From Jacaranda mimosifolia (Eukaryota > Streptophyta > Magnoliopsida > Lamiales > Bignoniaceae): a stretch of 64,000 bases of DNA. The notes under the pieces were generated by a model. That model searched no databases, was not told the DNA's origin, and worked only from the letters and a program-made list of their open reading frames with translations. The stretch spans positions 30,480,230-30,544,229 of the forward strand of contig CM032121.1 of the NCBI GenBank assembly GCA_018894105.1, written 5' to 3'. Positions 58,228-64,000 of this stretch are shown one piece after another. The first letter of the stretch is position 1. Every line of letters starts with the position of its first letter. The position numbers and the translations under genes were made by a program.

Positions 58228-58685
58228 GTTTTTATTTCTCACAAATGATACTCGATTCTCCTCCTCCTCCTATTATTATTATATAAGAGGGTATGCTTCA
58301 AATCCCCAAATCAACCCCCAAAAAATCGATTCCTATTCATTTTGAACTTTAATAGCCCAAGCAGTCATTAGATTGTGAGCTTGACTGGTTCAGCTGTGAG
58401 CTGACTACATATGAACACAATTTTTCGTTCTTTTCATTTCTTGTTGAATTTTATTTTGTTGTAGAAATATTTGATCTAAGTGTTCTTTCTTCAATTTATT
58501 TGCCATGTATGCTCCTAAAAAAGGCTACATATCACAAAAAGAGGATTAGGCACATCTTATATAATTTAAATATTTTTTTTTTTACACATAATGTCGAGTT
58601 TTCATAAGGTGAAAGTTCACTTAGTTTATATAATTTCTAGATGAGTTTTAAGACTTAAAATTTTGATAAAATCGCTATCAACAAA
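58228..58685. other. Spacer between MITEs, nothing recognised
   Basis: Contains CTCCTC/TATTAT short repeats (58258-58280). No coding sequence seen. Confidence 0.5.
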
Positions 58686-59955
58686 GTAAGGGTGGCAAAT
58701 TAAAAAGTTAAGTTGGAATTTAAACTCAAATGGACTAGGTTTAAAATGATTTAGGTTCAATATGAATTTAGGTAAGTTGGTTCAAAATGAATTGAGTTCA
58801 AAGTAGTTTGGACTGAGTCCAAAATGAGTTCAATGCCACAAAAACTTTTTTGATTCATTTTACTTATTCAAAAAAAATTAATTCAGATGATGATGATGAT
58901 CTTTTTGCACCTTATTCAACATACCATTTTATACTATGATGAGGTAACTTATTGAATTATATTCTTGTTTTATTATTGATATAGGTCAATATACTTAATG
59001 GGTCTAAGTACCAGAGCCCAAAACTGTTTCTCGCATATGGGACCAATTCGACCTCATAAGGTCGTGATTAGCCCCCCTGACAGGGAATGGAAGGCGTCTA
59101 ATAGAAGTTTGCCACCCATCACATCCACATTAATAGTGTCTCAACCATTAGGTTGTCCTCAATAAATGGATTAACAGTGCGTCACCTCCGCGGTAATGAC
59201 AGTAAGAGTCCCTATTCCGGCTAGCCAAACATTTGTGCACCGCCTAGATAGGTCAAAAAGACCTACCTTGTCCCTACTTGAGGAATTAGCGTGTGAAATA
59301 CGCTGGAGGAGATACTCGTCTTTCACTTTCAGACAAACATTATATATACTTCGTTCTTCCAAATTCAGGGTAAGCATACATACATTCAAAAACTGTTACT
59401 ATATCCAAAACTCTCCATGTCGATTTACTGACTTAATCATTTGAGGGTCTTAGTCGAGGATCCTATCAACTAGCTTGACGTTTCTTCCTTGGCTGAAAGT
59501 TCCACCCACCACCTTCATAAAGCATCCCTCTAGTTGGATGACCCTTCTGGTCAAGGTCCAGAGACTCCTCATACTAAAATTAACCTCATCAATTATATTT
59601 TGAAAGGATTTCAGACAGTTAACTTGTTAATATATTCAAAGCCCAAGAGTTATATCATTTTTAAAATTATGAATAATCCAAAAATATGAGACTCTAACAA
59701 AAAAGAGAAAATTGGAAATTACATAGAATTTTATTATTATTCAACAATATTTTTTAAAACTTATTAAATTTTAGTTAAATTTTTGTATTAGACCTATTTT
59801 GAACTCATTTTGAATCCAAAACCTAATAAAGCCCATCTAAGCCCAACTCACTCTAACTCATTTTAAAATCCAAGGGCCACTCGACTCTAACTCACAAAAA
59901 TATGAGTTAAATAGAAAACCTATGGATTTAAACCCACTTTACCACCTCTAATTTA
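58686..59955. mobile_element. Probable TIR element with an LTR-like GC-richer insert
   Basis: GGGTGGCAAATTAAAAAG at the left and CTTTACCACCTC at the right are inverted relatives. Arrays of TTTAAAATGA/AATGAGTTCAA motifs at the left mirror TTGAACTCATTTTGAA and CTCATTTTAAAAT at the right. The centre (about 58980-59580) is GC-richer, reads TAGGTCAATATACTTAATGGGTC onward and looks like part of an LTR. I could not define a target duplication for either unit. Confidence 0.4.
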
Positions 59956-60335
59956 AAACAGAGGACAGAAGTAAATCCTACCAAATGGAAGATCATCATT
60001 GAAACGGGGAACCAAATCCCGGCATCCAGTTAAGCAGAACGAACTGCACTAGCCCAATAACAAGTAAGAGTCCATTGGCCAAGTCCTGGAGATTGAACAC
60101 ACGTTTACACTTGTGTGTGTACTGAATAAACATTACAGCTTTCTTCTAAACTATACCCTGCTGGCTGGCGTTGCTCATTTTACAACAATAGTGACAACCA
60201 ATTTATTTCTTATGAAACTACATAAACATATACCATGAAAGAAGGTGAAAAATTATGAAGAACAAGCTCCATGAATTTCTTACAATTGTAAAACGATATG
60301 TGAACTAAATATATTGCCATCTATGAAGCAGAAGA
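59956..60335. other. 3' flank of RCCR copy 2
   Basis: Presumed 3' UTR of the - strand RCCR gene plus spacer. No further gene seen. Confidence 0.5.
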
Positions 60336-62637
60336 TCATTTATTGTAATATTCCTGTAACACTCCTAATATTCTATCAGCTACTTCTTGCCCAAACAACC
60401 TTGGGAAACTCGACCCAAGGTCCATCTCAATGGTTTTATTCTTAATTATTCGATCCCTTTCAGCTAAATACGTCCTCTCAGACTCTCCCACTTGTCTCTC
60501 CAAACAGGCACACGAGTCCATCCAAAATTGCAGCAACTCCTTGGCAATGGGACTGACATGGTCTACAATTATCTCTTCTATATTTGTTTTTTCACCACCT
60601 CCAATGTCTATGTTGACTATAATTGCTGTTGGAGAAACAACGGCTCGTACATAAAGGGATGGTGAGAAGTAAGGTCTTACCTCCGGCAGCATCTGAAGAT
60701 GTTGTCTATGTCTGTCCAACTGAGTGTCTTCATAGTAGGTTTTAAGGTAATCAGGATACAAGATGGGATCTTTTCGTGGAGTCAAATCTAGAATTAGCAC
60801 GAGTGATGTTGGGCTGCTCTGGATGAGTTCCAGCAGGAAGCGAGGAGCATCCGTCAAAGGTTTCAAATAGCCTGAGAGGCTTGTCATGTTCAAGGCTCCG
60901 CCAGATGGCAACTTGCAGTGAATCCAGCCCCCCAATATGAAATCAATCTGATACATGTTGAAATTTCTTAAGAATTCAGAATTTGATCCGGCATATAACT
61001 TGAGAAGTATAATGTGAATTAAAAATATAATTAGCATTCAGCTCAAACAATGTCCACAGGATCTTTGTTCAGAAAGTACCCTAACATCTTTTAAACTATA
61101 ATTCGGTTCACACCCTTCAGCAACTTAAGATTATTTTTGCAGAAGATTTTGGCATGCAACCCCAAGAAGTGAAGAAAGTCTCAGAACGCCACTAAATAAT
61201 TAATCAAACAAATTCAAGGAACAATACTTCTCTTCCTCAAAAGGTCAAAGAGTTCGGGACTAATTTCAAATAATGGTTAGCAGACAACAATAGGAAACTC
61301 CGAGCAGCAGTCAAAATTTCCAGCAGTACAAGTTTCAATCCAAGAAAACAGAGGATTACCATGGGCGTGCAGCTTACTGCCCCAAACTTTGCAGTTAATA
61401 ACCAAAGGAAGTCCCAGCACAGTATTCCAACAATACAGAAAGGCTTTGAACCAAGGCAACATGTACATGAAAATTTGATTTCATTGTGTTGTGTTTGCAC
61501 AGTAAGATGAGAGTCACACACATATCAATACCATGCACGCAGAATTTTGGTTTTCATTTATGTACTTTATCAATGCTTGACGAGAGTTCTATACTAGATT
61601 ACTTGCTTAATAAATTCAACACAATGTCATCAAACCAACTTCCACAAGTCAATGAAGGGAAACTATCACTCAAAGAGTGAGATTTCTTTCTTCTTATTTG
61701 TAAGTTGAAGTGCGAGTAGGCTCTTGCTCTCAACTCAAGATATTAAGACAAAACTAGGATCAATGACTTGGAAAATTATAATTCCTTCCAGTTTCCAATC
61801 ATGACAATATTAACTTTTGGTGATTCAGAAAATGGGCTCTACATGAGAAAGTGTAAGATTTTGCCACCATTTCTCATCATTTTGGCTGAAGCATTTATAT
61901 TTACTAATTCTCACATTTGATTCGCTTCCTTTTCCATTATATTCATTTACACTTATGATTTTTCTTTATTTTCATATTTTCCAGTTCATTAAATTCTTGC
62001 CTGGAGAACAGTGTGTCTGCATTAACACTCCCCATTATGATTATCTAGGAAAATATCCTTTGAAAAACTTAATCCAAATTGCTTATCGTTTTATAATTTC
62101 AAAATCTAAACTACTAAACTGACACCTTTTTTAGCAAAAATTCAAAGATCACAGCCATATGATAAAGCCCAAGTCCCCTGCGAAGCAAGCATAAACTGCA
62201 GCAAACTGTTGGCACGGTCCTATAGATGTCGGGCACCATATGAATAAATTATAGCTTAATAAAAAAGCAAGAAAACAGCGTAGACAAAAGAATTAGGCTA
62301 CCTGAGAAGAAGGGAGGCCGGATCTGAGGTGGAGAGAAGCATGGGCAGAACCAGTAGGGTTCCGAAAATACTGTACATCGGGTGGGAGAGTACAAGGTTG
62401 GAGCGAGGATCCAAGCCGGGTCTCCACAGAGGATACCAGCTCCAACATCAGGTTCCTGTGCGGGCCTGAGACATAAGGGAACTCCATGAATTTTACTCTG
62501 AGCTCATCGCCGGAACCCATGGAAGCTGATGGCCAGGAATATCGAGTTCCTGAAAGGCGAGAACCTGGTGTAGAAGAACAAGAGAGTAGAGGGAAATGGA
62601 GAGTGGAATGTGATAAACTGGCAGAACTTATAGCCAT
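60336..62637 (-). CDS. ACD2: Red chlorophyll catabolite reductase, copy 2 (RCCR/ACD2)
   Basis: On the - strand, exons 62637-62302 and 60947-60336 (intron gtagcc...tatcag) encode 315 aa. The transit peptide (about 40 residues, MAISSASLSHSTLHFPLLS start) differs from copy 1 by a two-residue gap. The mature part has the same blocks: KFMEFPYVSGPHRNLMLELV, GGWIHCKLPSGGALNMTSLS, ELIQSS, PSLYVRAVVSPTA and FPRLFGQEVADR. Exon 2 differs from copy 1 at about 21 of 203 residues by my reading. At the position of Arabidopsis Glu154 this copy keeps Glu (E152); Val is at the 218 position (V216), and D288 is conserved. The intron shares blocks with copy 1, showing duplication of the whole gene. It is convergent with copy 1 and divergent from the PPR gene. 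Confidence 0.93.
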
Positions 62638-62996
62638 ACGGGAATTGACAATTTTCCTTTCCCACTCAACGAGGGTCGTACAAATATGTTAAAAAAGAAA
62701 AGGGGGAAATTTTTATGAATGAAATGTGATGAAGCAACGTGAGCCAGAAAAAAAAAAAAAAAAGCCATGACAAAACCATTGATTCTATTCCTCTCGCGCA
62801 TTAGAAGAAGACAACAATTCTTAATCATGTAAGATTACAGCATGCACCTGGGGAGAAGTAAAAATCGAAAAGCCTAATAAGAAAAGAAAACAACTGTTTT
62901 ATTCAAAAACTATCGAGCTCCAGTACTGCCACATAGTTGGGGGAAAGCCAAACTAGTGGTACTATATAGTGACAGTACGATGATGCTCAACTATTC
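62638..62996. promoter_or_regulatory. Shared interval between RCCR copy 2 and the PPR gene
   Basis: 359 bp separate the two divergent start codons, so it must hold both promoters and leaders. Homology to the copy 1 upstream region covers only about 40 bp next to the RCCR ATG (GAGTG-GAAGGGAAAGTTGTCGATTACC versus its relative). This means the two RCCR genes have different promoters. No clear TATA box was identified; a poly-A run is at 62749-62763. Confidence 0.55.
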
Positions 62997-64000
62997 ATGG
63001 CGCGCTTACTCTTTCGCGCTTCTCTACAAAATCCATTTATGCCAAACTTTTGCTCTCATCTCTCAGTATTCAACCGCTCACTTCATGCTAATCCACATTT
63101 TGCCGAGTATTTTATTTCTCTATTACCCTTCTGCCGGAAAAGGCAAGACTTAAAGGCGTTAAACTGTCTTCTGACAGTACACGGATTAATTAGGCACCAG
63201 CCTTTAACTAAACAGTACATTAAGCAATGCTGTCATCTGGGTTTTCCGGATTTAGCTCTTTCTGCGTTCAGAACAATCGAAAAACCGAGTCTTTACGTGC
63301 AAAATTTAGTTCTCAGGAATTTGTGTGTTAATGGGTTGTTTGAAGATGTGGTGTTTGTTTATCAAAAAGGTCGAAATTCTGGAATTTCGGGGGATAATTA
63401 TACTTACCCTTTTGTGATCAAGGCATGTGCGGCTCTGAGTGATGTTTGGTTCGGTAAAATGATGCATTCTATTGTTTTGGGGACTGGGTTTGGAGATAAT
63501 CTGGTTGTTCAAACTGCGCTTCTGGATTTCTACGCCAAAGTTGGTGAAATGGGAAATGCATGTAAATTGGTTGATGAAATTTCTCAACCAGATTTGGTGG
63601 TTTGGAATGCGTTGATTTCTGGATATTCTGTCAATGGGTTTGATTATGAGGTTCTGCAGGTTTTTCAAGACATGCATATCATGGGTGTGAAGCCTAATTC
63701 TAGCACATTTGCAAGTGTGCTTCCTGTGTGCTCCCGAGTTGGAGTTAATGATATTGGCATTTCTCTCCATGCATTAGCTTATAAACTTGGATACACTAAA
63801 GAGGAAACATTAGCACCTGCTTTAATTTCAATGTATGCTAGTTGTGGAGATTTGTTGGCTTCTAGAGATATTTTTGATACTTCAAGAAGAAAAAGTATTG
63901 CCATTTGGAATGCCATGATATCTTCTTACACAAGGAACCATAAACCGGAAAAAGCTGTTAGAGTGTTTCAAAGAATGCTAGTGGATGAGGTGAAGCCAAA
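62997..64000 (+). CDS. PLS-type pentatricopeptide repeat protein, 5' part
   Basis: An open frame of 334 codons runs off the window end without a stop. The start is the first ATG after an in-frame stop at 62970. The first ~30 residues (MARLLFRASLQNPFMPNF...) are Arg/Ser-rich without acidic residues, as in mitochondrial presequences. PPR motifs follow: about 98-131, 132-167 (YTYPFVIKACAALSDVWFG), 168-198 (NLVVQTALLDFYAKVGEM), 199-233 (DLVVWNALISGYSVNGF), 234-269, 270-299 (ALISMYASCGDLLASRDIF) and 300-334 (IAIWNAMISSYTRNHKPEKA). The alternating lengths are the PLS pattern, so an E or DYW domain probably follows. Such proteins act in organelle RNA editing or processing. A 154-codon frame on the other strand is only a shadow. 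Confidence 0.88.
   Translation, partial: MARLLFRASLQNPFMPNFCSHLSVFNRSLHANPHFAEYFISLLPFCRKRQDLKALNCLLTVHGLIRHQPLTKQYIKQCCHLGFPDLALSAFRTIEKPSLYVQNLVLRNLCVNGLFEDVVFVYQKGRNSGISGDNYTYPFVIKACAALSDVWFGKMMHSIVLGTGFGDNLVVQTALLDFYAKVGEMGNACKLVDEISQPDLVVWNALISGYSVNGFDYEVLQVFQDMHIMGVKPNSSTFASVLPVCSRVGVNDIGISLHALAYKLGYTKEETLAPALISMYASCGDLLASRDIFDTSRRKSIAIWNAMISSYTRNHKPEKAVRVFQRMLVDEVKP

Noticed and set aside
58980..59480. A gene in the GC-richer block between the RCCR copies
   Set aside because: The ORFs on both strands are short and stop-ridden. The sequence looks like part of an LTR and has no protein motif.
63306..63770. 154-codon ORF on the - strand
   Set aside because: It lies antisense to an uninterrupted PPR frame with clear motifs and shows no family features of its own.

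Overview
The window is nuclear DNA from a flowering plant, most likely a eudicot. It is AT-rich, its genes have introns with GT/AG junctions, it carries plant-only families (class B heat stress factor, red chlorophyll catabolite reductase, PLS-type PPR protein), and most of the rest is layered retrotransposons and MITEs. I cannot name the species from the sequence.

Genes. Only four host genes are supported. (1) A class B2 heat stress transcription factor on + (16859-21206, two exons, 288 aa), with two overlapping short upstream ORFs in its leader. The second uORF encodes a 41-residue peptide with a hydrophobic, aromatic C-terminus, as in peptide-dependent translational control. (2, 3) Two complete red chlorophyll catabolite reductase (RCCR/ACD2) genes facing each other tail to tail (54277-56903 on +, 60336-62637 on -): an inverted duplication with the same intron position. 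(4) The 5' part of a PLS-type PPR gene on + (62997 to the window end), divergent from RCCR copy 2 across a 359-bp shared promoter interval.

Transposon layout. 1-7988: decayed non-autonomous Ty3/gypsy element (gag, protease, no reverse transcriptase seen), interrupted by a 1.3-kb Mutator-like TIR element with a 9-bp target duplication. 7989-16044: AT-rich intergenic DNA with a Tourist-like MITE, a gypsy solo-LTR remnant and a small Helitron just upstream of the HSF promoter. 21787-43987: a nest at least three levels deep. An older Copia element (A, - strand) was hit in its 3' LTR by a 2.97-kb solo LTR (TSD TGAAT) and in its gag by a 12.8-kb Copia element (B, - strand, TSD ACAAG, 2.2-kb LTRs, Met-initiator PBS). 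One LTR of B was in turn hit by a 448-bp MITE and carries a 2.2-kb gypsy pol fragment that has no LTRs. 44148-53105: MITEs of PIF/Harbinger and hAT type, a hAT transposase remnant and a second gag-bearing gypsy remnant. 57332-59955: more MITEs in the spacer between the RCCR genes.

How things relate. The host genes do not form a pathway cluster. RCCR acts in chloroplast chlorophyll breakdown, the HSF is a nuclear repressor-type heat factor, and the PPR protein is probably an organelle RNA factor. The main biological points are the HSF uORF pair, the RCCR inverted duplicate with a residue difference at a reported substrate-binding position, and insertion sites whose order can be read from filled and empty copies inside the same window.
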